Of a DNA stretch of 64,000 nucleotides, positions 23,680 to 35,200 are shown piece after piece (the first letter of the stretch is position 1; the number at the start of each line of letters is the position of its first letter). The translations under genes were made by a program, and so were the position numbers. The stretch is taken from assembly GCA_951394405.1 (NCBI GenBank), contig OX596334.1, positions 4,092,001 to 4,156,000 on the forward strand. The letters are read 5' to 3'. The notes under the pieces were generated by a model that did no database searches, had not been told where the DNA came from, and saw nothing but the letters and a program-made list of their open reading frames with translations. Source of the stretch: Coprinellus micaceus. Taxonomy: Eukaryota > Basidiomycota > Agaricomycetes > Agaricales > Psathyrellaceae.

Positions 23680-26600
23680 CAAGACGAACCTGAGGGACGA
23701 TAGTGCCATTGTGGGTGAGCCATCCATGTGGGGGGCCGTGATAGATAACTCCTTCTCCCAAGCAAGAGGCGCGGGGAGTGAAGCCCCTTGAAGGCTGACG
23801 GCTCACTAGTGGGAGGGGGCCAGAACATCTGGGTCGATGTGGTGGCCGTCTCGGAGAGCCAGATCCAAGAATGGGCGCCTACCAATTGTGAGTGCCTCGG
23901 CCGGCACCGGCATCTCCCAAAATAGATGAGCCCCTGTCAATCGTGGCCAAGTTCTCGCTTCGACTGCCATGAAGAGGACGACCACGACGCACGACGCAGG
24001 CGACTGAAATTACGAATTGTCGCGATCGCACCTGCCAAAGGGCAACATTCGACGATAGAAGGAAGAATTTGGGTCTGCACGCGTCGTGCTGCATTGAGGT
24101 GAGTTGAACAACCCAGGCTCCCTGGTATAACCCATGCCTTAATCACACTTATACAGCCCCTTCTGAGGGAATTCCCGCATCTAGTGTCCTCAGAGGGTTC
24201 GGACACCTTGTGAACGGCGACTCGTCAGAGCCTTGCCCTTCCAGATCGTGAACGCGCCCTCCGCCAACATCCATCGCAGTGGCGTCTGCACTTGCGTCTC
24301 TTCCACTGCTTTGACTCTTCCCTTGCTCCGTACACTCGGTTCCCTCCCTCCGACCTCCGTTGTAACCGCATTTGAACTCCTCGTACGCCTCCCACTAACG
24401 CAGCCACCACGACCATCTTCTTTGTGGCTTCCTCTTGTTGACCCGATTATATGACAATTCGCCGCCTTAGCCCCTCACACTCCTGCGTCGAAGCCACTAT
24501 AGACAATCGGAGCCGAGGAACGAGATTCACCCTGCGCCTTAGCCTCCTCATTACAACAGCCACGCAGAGCCCAGGGATCACAGTGCGTATCCCACTCCCC
24601 TCTCACATATTCTCAATGGACTGATTTGAGACAGATATACTCATCGGAGCTCCCACTCAACTGAGCACAAGGATACCCAGCTCGATATCACCACTTCTGA
24701 GTCCCCAATGACGAAGCGGGACACAGGAAGACGGGGCATGAACGCAGCGAGGGTTAGCCCACCATCCGTCAACTGCAAGCAACATCTTCCAATGCCCTCC
24801 CAACGCGGTCACCATTCGGTAATCCGGCCATATCCGACCCTTCTCGCCTGGTCAACTGCTCCCTGTCAGGAATGCGAACGTTCGGGGCCGACACTCCATT
24901 CGCAAGGTTTTACTCTCCGCTGCTCGCCCGAAACGTTGTTCGCCATGCCCGGCCCCCTAGATTTTGCCCCCGGACATCTCAAGTTTGGAAATGTCGCCCT
25001 CGCGCCTTCAGCACTCCCCAGACCCCCTCCTACGAATCAGGGGGGCGTATGAGCCCTGCATCACGCACAATTCCTGTCGTAAACCCCCTTCAGACCTTGT
25101 ACACACCGAAGGGGAGCGAATATCTCGTCTCCCCGCTCCTTCACCTGGGCTCGGGTCGCTCAGATACGTACTTAAGAACCAGTCAGCGGTCCAGACGCTC
25201 GGTTTCTAGAGATGTCTTGGGGAGAACGAAGGCCGTTGGAAGGATCTAAGAGCGCCTTAGTAGAAGGGAGGATGGCTTCGCACAGGCAGCAGACGGAGCT
25301 GACGAACCGGATGGGAAGCCCGATATTCGAAAGGCGCCCACGAGCGGCTCAATGGGGGTGGGCAAGATGTCGGCTTGTGGAATAGGCACGGGGGTATGAA
25401 GGGGTCGCGGTCGAATTGCGACTCGAGTGCTCGGTTGGGACCCGCTACCCTTCGATGCATCCCGACACACTTTCGAGAGCCAACATGCTCAGGGGTATCT
25501 CACCAGCACAGGTGTCTCAACGCTATTAATAGGCATGCCCTCCAAGCGACAGTCGATTAGGTGAACCACCATATGAAGTGCCCCAACGCCTCCCTAGTTC
25601 TGGTATCTGGGCAGTCATGTAACAGAAACAGGCGAGTCGAGGAGATGGACGCGTTCAGGGCCGAATAGTCAAAGGAGGACTAGAGCTAGGAGACCTTGGA
25701 TGGATTGGCGGGGCCGGAGCAAGACGCTGAAGGGAGGGGGAGGAAGCAGGTTGAGAGCCTGAAGCGAGGATAGGAGGGTTTTTCGAATCCAGGGGGGCGA
25801 GAGAGGGGGTACTTTGACGGGTGGGGTACGGAGGCAGGACGGAGGACGGAGGCAGGACTTTGTCGCGATACACGACGCAGAGTGACGCCGGGGTAGAAGG
25901 GGCCAGTGGGTCAGAGGAAAGAAGTGGTTGGATGCGTCTCGAAGCCAGGATCACGGAAAGAGAGGGAGGAGCAACGGCGGGATCAATCAAGGAAGAGGCA
26001 AGCTTCGGTGGTTGTGGTTAAGGGCAAAAATGCATTTCAAGGCCCATGCGTCGGAACAGGCACATGGCGTCGGGGTCGGCCATCATTCAGTGGTCGATCA
26101 TCGGCGGTCGCTTCAGGAAGCAAGGGCCTCCCGTCCATGTTCCCGATGCCCACCCTAGAAGCCGAGACCACTGGCATGAAGGGGCCATGCATAGGCGCAA
26201 AGGGTGAGAGCATGGTCACCATAAGGACGTCCCTGATGGGTGACGACACACGAGCCTACGGTGAGTTTCCTCGCCTCTCCCCCTTTTCGATCCTGACTCA
26301 CTGAACCGCTTTGTCTATTCCCTCAATGAACGGTACAGAAGCGCTCTGCTTCTTTCCCCGGCGACTACGAACCCGACCGGCGAGATAGCATTCAAGTACC
26401 GCCGACTTGAGGATGCTAATGTCCTTCACTGGCAGCAGGCTCCAGCATCCGTTCCCGTCGTTCTTCACCGCTATTGCCCCTCAAATTGCTCAATTGCTGG
26501 AGAAGAAGAGTCCACCTGAAGAAAAGCACCCCCCTTCCACGTACCAGCCATCTGACTCACCGTGCACGCCTTCATCGTGTTCCACGATCCTCGATATAAC

Positions 26601-27660
26601 CTTTAGAACATATACGGAGGCAAGCGCCACAATTCCTTGACGTCATCGACGCGGATAGAGGCAGAGAGATTATCGAAACCAGGCGTTGTCGGCCCACCCT
26701 CAGAATTGGTCTCGGGCCCAAGGTCAATGTAGCTTCACTTTACGGCCATTTACAGCAGCCATATCGAGGTCTGTCACGAGATCGATTCGACGATGGAATA
26801 CGAATTCGCTTAGTACCTCATCTTAGACTACCCCGCCGAAGGACAAGTCATGTCGGGATTCTAAGAGGTGCGTAAGCATAGTATAAGGCAGAGAGGTGTA
26901 TCACCGTATGCAGGGCCAGGAATGAACCCGCCCACGCTGAGAATTGGGTTCTACGTGTGCTGTGCGCGGACAGCTCACCAATGACAGTGGGGGGTCGCTC
27001 AGTCAGGTAACGCCTCCACCATGTGCTACTCGCCGCAAAAACATGCTGATGCAGGTGATACGCTCCCTCCACGCTCCCCACACCCAGTAAAGCAAAGGGT
27101 TGCGCTGAAATGGTGTAATCGCCTTTACGACACCATTCGGGGGATCCCAAGTTTGAGTCGCTGGGGTAGCTGTGGGGGGGTGGAAGTTGGCGACCATGGC
27201 GAGGGTACTGTGCTGTGCCTGCAATTCTTAACCCCCTTGATTGACCTCCGTGGGCGTAGATCTGGGGGGTATTCACTTTGACCTTCCCACAGGGCAGCCT
27301 CCGTTCCTGCCCGACGGTCGTAGAGTATTGCCACTTCTATAGGAGAGATAATTAAGCCGATGCCTCGGGACGTAGGCAGTCGTAAAAGGAGAGACATGCC
27401 GTTCTGCCCATTTCCGATACACGACATAAGGGAGTCGTATCCCAATTGTAGTACGGCTGGAGAATGAGGAGGCTTGGGATAGAGCAGTGTTGGCTTAAAT
27501 AGAAATGCAAGGCTACAAGGGGTCTTGCGGTCGGTGGTCGAAGTTGATCGTGAGGGTGCCCATGTTTGGAGTACGAGGATGGCCCGAGAGGAGGGGCCTT
27601 GGAGAACGCGTGCAGAAGAGGGGGGAGACAGTGGACATGCTATGGCGAGGACAGCGACGT
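23680..27660. repeat. Long NLR-spacer repeat, copy A
   Basis: This non-coding spacer ends just before gene B. It is a diverged copy of parts of 33.0-37.4 and 50.5-53.8 kb. Shared landmarks are GGCATCTCCCAAAAT.GATGAGCCCCTG (23905, 34090, 50820), CATCATTC.GTGGTCGATCATCGGCGG (26084, 53066), GGTGAGTTTCC near 26260 and 53310, and the AGGTACAGAAGCGCTCTGCTTC segment (26335, 36360). No open frame is conserved between the copies. It is either the remains of an old large element or intergenic DNA duplicated with the genes. Confidence 0.65.
27125..27500. repeat. ~370-bp repeat shared with 58140-58500
   Basis: Both copies contain GATCCCAAGTTTGAGTCGC, CGGTCGTAGAG.ATTGCCACTT and GAGAGATAA.TAA.CCGA. On the minus strand one frame in both reads LIISPIEVA followed by LYDxRA, so it may be an old coding exon. 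Both copies lie 0.4-0.9 kb upstream of an NLR start (genes B and D). Confidence 0.65.
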
Positions 27661-27994
27661 AACCTAGATCCATTCACCTCCCCCTCCGCCATCCTCTAGC
27701 ACGCAAGACTTGTAGACTTCCGGTAGCGGTTGGGTTGCCACAGGTCGGTCGTGTGGGTCTAAGTTCCCTGGCGCTACGTCTGGCGTCCTGGGACAATGAC
27801 GGGCAGTTCGAGCAACGGGCTTATAGGAAGACCCTATGAGGCCAGCAGGGGAAGAGTGCCCCGAACCGCGGGTCGCGTTCATCACGGCGGTCGTTTGAGT
27901 GCTCCGCCAGTCAGGGGCGATTCCTTTTCGAGCGCCGGCAAATGCCGACCAACGGTCTCACGAACTGACCCAAGGTAGGACTGGGGTGCTTAAG

Positions 27995-28013
27995 CTTAAG
28001 CGCCGGCCCTTTC
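27995..28013 (+). promoter_or_regulatory. Conserved 5' element of gene B (TTAAGCGCCGGCC)
   Basis: TTAAGCGCCG-[GA]-CC followed by a C/T-rich run lies about 75 nt before the ATG of gene B and about 70 nt before that of gene D (58866). Gene C has AGCGCC at about -77. The spacing and the pyrimidine run fit a fungal core promoter or transcription start region. Confidence 0.4.
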
Positions 28014-28072
28014 GTCCTCCCTCTCGATCCCGTGCCACATCAGGTGCCCTGATATCCAGCTAGACGAGGAAA

Positions 28073-31000
28073 ATGTCCGATCCGCCGCATCGTCGAAAGA
28101 AGAAAGGGCTGCTTGGTGTGTTCAGAGGTCTTCGAAAACGGTCCAAATCACGCGAACCGTCCACGACCTCGACACAGGACGGCTCCGTCCCGACAAGAAC
28201 GTCAGGTGGCCATACCGATGGGCGCCCCGCCTCTCTCGACAGCGGGCAGATACAAGGAGTGGGACAACACCAGGCTCCCCCTGTGTCACCCCACACATCT
28301 CCCCCGATTCATGTGGAAGATCGTTCCAACCACTGGCACCACGGTCATACTTGTAAGCGTGAATGGATTCTCTCCTGTCTACCAGCCGTTCTGACTCGTT
28401 TAACAGATAATAGTACACACAATGTGCAAGGAGTCGTAAATTATGTTGGCACCGTGACGAATGCAATCTTTCCTTCGTCAGGAAGCGGTGAGTCGGACGA
28501 CTTCGCAACTAGTTGCGTTGGCCCCATACTGAGGACCCGTCAGATGCAGCCTTGCTATGGGACAGCCTGCCGAAGCAACGGGATCTCAGTGGCCAGCAGA
28601 GCGAGTACTTTGAAGGGAGCCGTGAAGATACTGTCCAATACGCCTTGACCTGGGGCGAAGATCCAAATTCAGAGGTCGCCTTGTTTATCCACGGACCTGC
28701 GGGCGTGGGGAAGTCCACACTCGCACGCCATCTCACCCATTGTCTCCACGCCAGTAGTCGGCTTGCGGCTTCGGTGTCTCTCAGCGGCATACCCACCGAC
28801 GCCCGAGGTCCAGAGAGCGTTGTGAAGCTGATAGCGCGGGAGATTGGGGAGAAGCATCCTGAGGCTATGCCAGCCATCCTTGAGGCCATCAGGTTGTGCA
28901 AGGGTGCACCGTTGGAGGACCATTTCAAACGGTTCCTCAAGGACGTCGTGTGTTCTCTGAAGCGTTCATATCCGCTGACGGTTGTCTTCGATGCCGTTGA
29001 CGAGTGGGAGTCATACGGGACTCTGATCAAGGCACTCCCGCGTCTGTCCTCCTCAGCTTCATCGCTCAGGTTTATCCTGTTGGGCCGGCTGGATCCTCGA
29101 GCGCGTGGACTCGACGATGCCTCGGTACACCTTTACCCACTCCGTCCCGTGTCGAGAGGTATCATGGAGCGCTACTTCGGCCACCAATTCAACAGCATAT
29201 GCTGGGACAGCGGACGGTGCCCTTCACCGAGCCAGACGGCCGAACTCGCCGAGCTTGCAAACGGCCTCTTCATCTGGGCGTCAATCGCTTGCTCCCTGCT
29301 GAAGAAGAGGTTGAGTCTCTCCTCCCCCAACCAGACTCTGGAAGCTATCCTTCGTTCGCATAGAGGCCTAGGAGATAACGACGGCTTGGCTCGATTATAT
29401 TGCCAGGCATTTGTGTGGCTCTTCCCCGATTCGGATGCCCAAGAACTCGTGCGGATGTACTTAGGAGCGACACTGGTTCTCCAGGAACCCCTCCCAATCA
29501 CTGATTTCGCCTCACTCACCGATCTACCGGCACATGCAGCAGAACAGATTCAAGGGTGCCTCACCGCCTTTCAAATTCGACAGCCAACAGACCATGAGGG
29601 ACTTTGCCTGGTCCACCCCGCAGGCGACCTATTCCATCTATCGTTGCTGGAGTACCTCCAAAGTACCCTACCGTCCACAGATACTGCCTTCCACATCTCA
29701 GCCTTCAGCGCACACTCTCACTTGGCCGAATCATGCCTCACGAAATTCCCCCAACTGCTTCCCGCCTCCAGAAATATCAGCACCCATCCTCTTACTCCTC
29801 AAGAGAAGTATATTGTGAAATATCTGGCCGCACATGTTTACAAAGGAATACCCTCAGTAAAGCTTGGGTCGAGTACTGAGTGGTCGCGAACAAGGCACCA
29901 CTACCTCCTTCAACAACTCAGTGTCGTGCAGTTGCACCACTGGGGGAACCTCCTTCTTGACTTGGTGAAGCCTGGATCCCTGATCAAGGAGGGAGAGTAC
30001 ACAGACAACAGAGGGGGCCTGATGCGCAACATAGCGGTGGTTTTGAAGTGTGACTTGGCATTAAGGCCATTCCAAATAGCTTGCCTGGAGCTGGCAGTCC
30101 GTCTCCAACCTAAGGATGTGAAAACCTGGCACGACCTGGGTTGGGCTTACTATCAATCAGCGGAATACAGCAAAGATATCAACGCAGGAGAAAGGGCTGT
30201 ACTAGCCCATCAAAATGCACTGGATGTGGTGGAAGAATCCGGGAGTTCCGACCGAGCCACTGCACTGGACTGTCTGGCGAATTCACTCCACATCCGTTTT
30301 AAACTCCTTGGGAATACTCAAGACCTAGAGCGTTCAATATCACTCCACCAACAGGCCTTAGATCTGCGCCCTCTGGGCCACAAGGACAGAGGACACTCTT
30401 TGAACAACTTGTCCGCCTCCCTTCACTCCCGCTTGAACCTCAGAGACTCCGTCGGCAACATCGAAGAGGTGATTGAGTTACAGAGACAGGCACTCAAACT
30501 CACACCCCGGGGTCATGTATTGCATGTCTCAGCTCTCCAAAACCTTGCCACTGCCCTCTATTCTCGCTTCCAGACAACAGCATCCACCGCCGACTTGGAT
30601 GAGGCGGTTCAACTGGGCAGGGAAGCCCTGGAACTGTGCCCACCCGGACATACAGACCGTGCTGCAGCTCTCCGAAGCCTTGCAATTTCACTTGAGTCTC
30701 ATTCCCAGACAACAGCATCCACCACTGACTTGGACGAGGCGGTTCAACTGCGCAGGGAAGTGCTCAAACTGCGCCCACCCGAACATGCAGACCGTGCCAC
30801 AGCTCTCCAAAGGCTTGCAGCTTCCCTTCGGTCTTGTTCTGAGATGACGGCATCCACCTCCAACTTGGACGAGGCGGTTCGACTGCGCAGGGAAGTGCTC
30901 GCACTGTGTCCGCCCGGACATGCAGACCGTGTCACAGCTCTCCGAAGTCTGTCATACTCCCTCCATTCTCGCTTTCAGAACACATCATTCATCATTGACT

Positions 31001-31653
31001 TGGACGAGAGCATTCGTCTACGTCGAGAGATAGTGGAACTGCGCCCACCCAGACATGCAGACCGTGCCGCAGCTCTCCAAAGCCTTGCAATTTCCCTTCA
31101 GTCTCGATTTGAGACCACAGCATTGATCAACGACTTGGACGAGAGCATTCGCATATGTCAAGAGATACTGGCCCACTGCCCACTGGGTCATACAGACCAT
31201 GCAAAGCATCTCAACTACCTTGCCTGGGAGTTGGCCCTCCGGTATGAAGCCCAAGGACTTATGCAGGACCTCAAAGAGGCAATTTCTCTCGGGCGAGAGT
31301 CGCTTGTCCTCCTCCCAGTCGGTCACCCTGACCGTTGTTATACTCTGGATACGTTAGCAAAGGCCCTCCACTTCAAACCTGAGCACCTCGATGAAGCTCT
31401 CCAGCTGAGCCAGGAGTCGGTTTCGATCATCCCACCGGGCAACCGCCAAGGTTGGGAGATCCGGATGACCCTCGCGACCATCCTGCTTCGCCACCACAAA
31501 TCCTCAGGCGCAGCCAACGAGCTCGAAGAAGCTATCTCGGTTTGTGAAGAGGCCCTCTCGCTATGCCCGCCAAACCACTACCTTCGCCCCAAGCTCCTCC
31601 GCCTCCAAGCCACGCTGGCTGAGGCCCAGTCTTTGTCCTCACCTCACGCATGA
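28073..31653 (+). CDS. NLR-like NACHT-TPR protein B (3 exons, ~1156 aa, 11 TPR units)
   Basis: Exons 28073-28352, 28407-28487 and 28544-31653 join in phase through introns of 54 and 56 nt. The leader begins MSDPPHRRKKKGLLGVFRG and KRSKSREPSTTSTQ, a basic, possibly amphipathic segment, and ends VEDRSNHWHHGHT. Exon 2 gives YNSTHNVQGVVNYVGTVTNA. The NACHT follows: DAALLWDSLPKQRDLSG, Walker A GPAGVGKST (171-179), Walker B LTVVFDAVDEW (about 265-275), LLGRLDPR and GLFIWASI, then the winged-helix segment LQEPLPITDF. The TPR part (from about 640) has 11 units and ends ALSLCPPNHYLRPKLLRLQ. It is close to gene A in the NACHT, so the two probably split recently. No lesion is seen. It is probably cytosolic; function is inferred from the family. 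Confidence 0.88.
28407..28487 (+). other. Short phase 1-1 motif exon of gene B
   Basis: These 81 nt encode YNSTHNVQGVVNYVGTVTNA and a Ser/Gly tail. The acceptor is TTTAACAG and the donor GTGAGT. The pattern [VI]-[HQ]-G-x2-N-[YF]-[VI]-G-x-VT is shared with C and D. Confidence 0.85.
30245..31640 (+). repeat. TPR-coding array, 11 units (gene B)
   Basis: Units of about 126 bp are marked by PPGHADR-like boxes. The five central units (30580-31100) are the most alike and resemble gene A's central units more than B's own outer units. Confidence 0.85.
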
Positions 31654-31985
31654 TCTTCTACTTACTACTTCCCCACACGTTCCGCACCACGGACTACGAT
31701 TCCCAATCCTTTTTTTTGCCCCGTCCTCGTTCACATCTCTTCTATGATCTTCTACTTACTGCCCCATGTTCTGTACCACGGACTGCGATTCACGATACTT
31801 TTTTTTGCCCAGTCTCCGTCCTCACTTCCCCCATGCTCTTCCTCTGTCCCACACGTTCCGCACCAGACTCCAATTCCCGATATTTCTCTACCCAGTCCCC
31901 GTCCCCGCCTCGCCCATGATCTCCTACTTACTCCCCCACACGTTCCGCACTACAGACCACAATTCACGATCTCTTTTCACCTCTT
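31652..31985 (+). repeat. 3'-flank tandem repeat after gene B (4 units of ~82-94 bp)
   Basis: Each unit has GATCT-[TC]-CTACTTACT, CACACGTTCCGCAC, a T-run or TTTCTC, and CCC-AGTC-CCGTCC. The array starts at the stop codon of gene B. One or two units also follow the NLR relic (7965) and gene D (62620). Confidence 0.85.
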
Positions 31986-32219
31986 TGAGAACCACCTTCC
32001 TATGCTACACCCCGTTACGACATTCCCCTCCGATGGCGTTCTATTCTTCTCTATCTCCCCCACCCGCTCGCCTGCCAGAGTCTACAGACCACACCGTCGA
32101 TGATGTCAGATGTCCTGCGGACTCGCTGCACAAGATACATGGGCTACATCGAGATCCGAACTGTGAGCAACAGTGCATGAGGACAGGCCCTCCGCCTCCC
32201 CCCGACGACCGCATATGAA

Positions 32220-35200
32220 TGTCTAGCTCGCCGAACGTGGCGCAACAATCCCGATAACGGGGGCGGGTGGGGTCTTCCTCCAGTGTCCATCGTCGTTACT
32301 TCGTCGTTGCCGCTACCTGGCAATGTCGGCATCCTAGGTCGTTCCCGGGTCGAGTGACAGCCTGTTTCTGGAACGAGGGGCGAATGGGAGACGAGAAGCC
32401 TCCTTCTGGTGCATAGGCAATATGAAGGATATAGCCCTTCAGCTGATTCCTCGGGGTGGTTCTTGACGCAACGGGAGGGCGCGGTGGGGAGACGATGGAG
32501 GGGGATGTTTGAGGGAAGGCGACGGCGAGGTGACGGAAGTGGTATTAGATCCTGAGGTCAAGCAAGGTCTTATGGTCCGTTCTAGAGGGGAGGGGGTGCG
32601 CGTTAGCGCGGGAGTTGACCGCGGTGAAGGTTCGATTTATGTCCGGGGGGAGCAGGCACGAGGAGCAGGGGTAACCCGAGAGATGGTGCTGGGTAACCGA
32701 GCAACTAGCCCATTGCGAGACCGGCGTTGGAGGTAGTTGCTCCACAAGGTGAGGACTTGGAGGTGAGGAGTGTGGCGGGGTCTCGAACACAACAATAGAA
32801 GAAATCCTGGCGAGTAGGGGGGTCGCCCATTCTTGAGGTCGGTCGTCAAGGAGGATGGAGGATGGAGGAATCGGTGGAGCCTGACTTGAGGCTCACTCTG
32901 CGAGCTCCAGGCTGAGGATTCCGATTGAGCGAAATGACGAGAAACGAAAGCAGGCGCAAACCAGCTCACCTAGGAGGTACGATCGTGAACGCGTATCCTC
33001 GAGCACATCCTCCGTGAGTATTCTTCGCGCCTACACAAACAACATTCCACCACAGCAGGCTCGAGGTCGTAGTTGTGCTTCGAGGGTCGCCCTTCTAGCT
33101 CAAGCCTGGCGAGGGAATGCTGTCGAATGCTTGACCAGGGGCATCTCCCTTTCGGGTGCTGGAAAGCACCGAGGTGCGAGCGAAGGCTGACGGCTGACTA
33201 TTTGGTGGGGGGAGAACGTCGGTTCGGTGTGGTGGTTGTCGAGAGGCAGCTGCGACGATGGATTAGTCTCGGGATGTGATACGGGGGGTGAGGACCGCGT
33301 TCCGATTTGCGTATGGCTGGTGGGGATGGATCGACGATCCAAACGCGCCCCATATAGGCTTGGCGAGAAGTCGTCTCGTTACATGGTTGAGCCTCGGTAC
33401 GGTGGCGTGTTCGTGCACGATGCGTAAGAAATGCACACTCCTGTCTGACTTGGGATTTCCGTGACCATGAGGACACAGCTTTGGGGGGCGATGGTTGGTA
33501 CTCGGGCAGGGGCGAGGCAATGGAGAGACGTGGGGAAACCAAAGGAGTTATTACGCAGATGACACTGGAGGTGAAGAGCTGGAGTCGCGGTCACCCCGCA
33601 CCTGTGGTGTTGTCCTCGCCGGATTCTCGGCGAGTCGGCGGGTCGTGTCTTCTCGAGATATCTAGGTCGGTCCCCGGGGGGTAGGCGGATCTGTTGCCCT
33701 GCGAGGTCGAACCTCGTTGAGCCAAACCAAGAAAACGAAGGTGAGGATAAATCGACCCACCTGGAGCATCTCCTTAAATGGACCCTCCTGAGTTTAGCCT
33801 AGAATCTTCCCGTCGACGCAGAAAGGCGTTTCAACACGTCAAGCTTGAGGTAGAGGTTGGCGTTTGAGGGCTCGTTTGCCGAGTACAGGTGGGCAGTCGC
33901 TCAGTCATGGCGGTTTGTGTGATCACCTCCTTTTCGGGGGCAGGGAGGAGCTGGGTGGAGTGGAGCTCTTGCAGGGCAACAGTTCACTAGTTGGTGGGGG
34001 AGCACAACGTCCAGGTCGATGGGGTGGTTGTCAAGAGGCAACTGCAGGAACGGGCGCTTGTCAGTTGTGGGATCTCGGCTGGCATCGGCATCTCCCAAAA
34101 TGGATGAGCCCCTGACGGCGATGGCGAGGCTCTCGCTTCAACCGCCATGAACACGACGACCGCGACGCATAACGCAGGCGACCGAAGCCACAAATGGTTC
34201 TGAAGTGATCGCGTTCTTATCAGCCAAATGCGGTACTGGCATAATTGGCCAACATTCGAGGATTCGAGTCTACATGCGTTGTGCTGGATGAGGTGAGTTG
34301 TGCAATGGCACCACCCAGTCTCCGGCATAACCCACCGCCTCTCCATGCTCATGCAGCTTCTTGGAACAGTGTGTCCGCACCTGTGTCCCCTGAGAGCTCG
34401 CGTATCTTGAAAACAATTCGACCCATCGCAAGCTTGCCCTTCCAGTCCGTCATAGCCCCTCCCCCGTCGCTGTGCCATCCAGGTCCGCGTCTCCGTCACT
34501 GCGTCCCGTGCTTCGCACACCCACCTCGCCCCTTCTCGTTTTGGAGACCACTTTCGACTCCCTGATGTCCGTTCCACCAACTCGGGCGCCGCCACCATGG
34601 TCTTCACCTTGAGTCGTCGAGTTGGAATACCCCGACTTCAACATCGGCTTACCGCCTTGCATCGACGACTTGAAAGAGGATGAAGTCACGAACAGACATG
34701 CTGGCTGCGCACAAACTCCTGCATGTCCTCGATGGAACGACCACGACTGGTGAAGCCTTGAACGGGTAGGTCCCTTTCTCGCACCGGCACTTGAATGCGT
34801 GGTTCGGAGCAGGCTTTCAGTGCGTGACCTTCTCCCCACACACACCTTCCCTTCGACCTGAGCTGATTGATTGGGTTTAGATTCTCCCACAGCTCCCCAC
34901 TTCAGTCAAGGAGCAACCACGCCAAGTTCTGTCCCGCCGCTTGGTTGTCGAGCAACTACATCCCCCCTCCACCTAGCTCCGCTCTCTACCCCGTCGTCCA
35001 ACCACTTCCACCCCGTTCGCCCGATCTTCCTCTCCCCGTCCGTCCAGAATCCAGTTCACGAATACAAACAAACACTCCCAATCGCACTAGCTGCCCACCG
35101 AATGCATCATGCATCTCCTAACCCCTACGTTTCGCCATTCGAGTGCCCGGGGCGTTGCCCTCACCTCCGTCCCCCTTAGACCCTCTCCAAAGCCAGGACC

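Noticed and set aside
28509..29030. 173-codon minus frame opposite gene B's NACHT
   Set aside because: It is a shadow of the conserved plus-strand NACHT; a similar mirror frame (16991-17242) lies opposite gene A.
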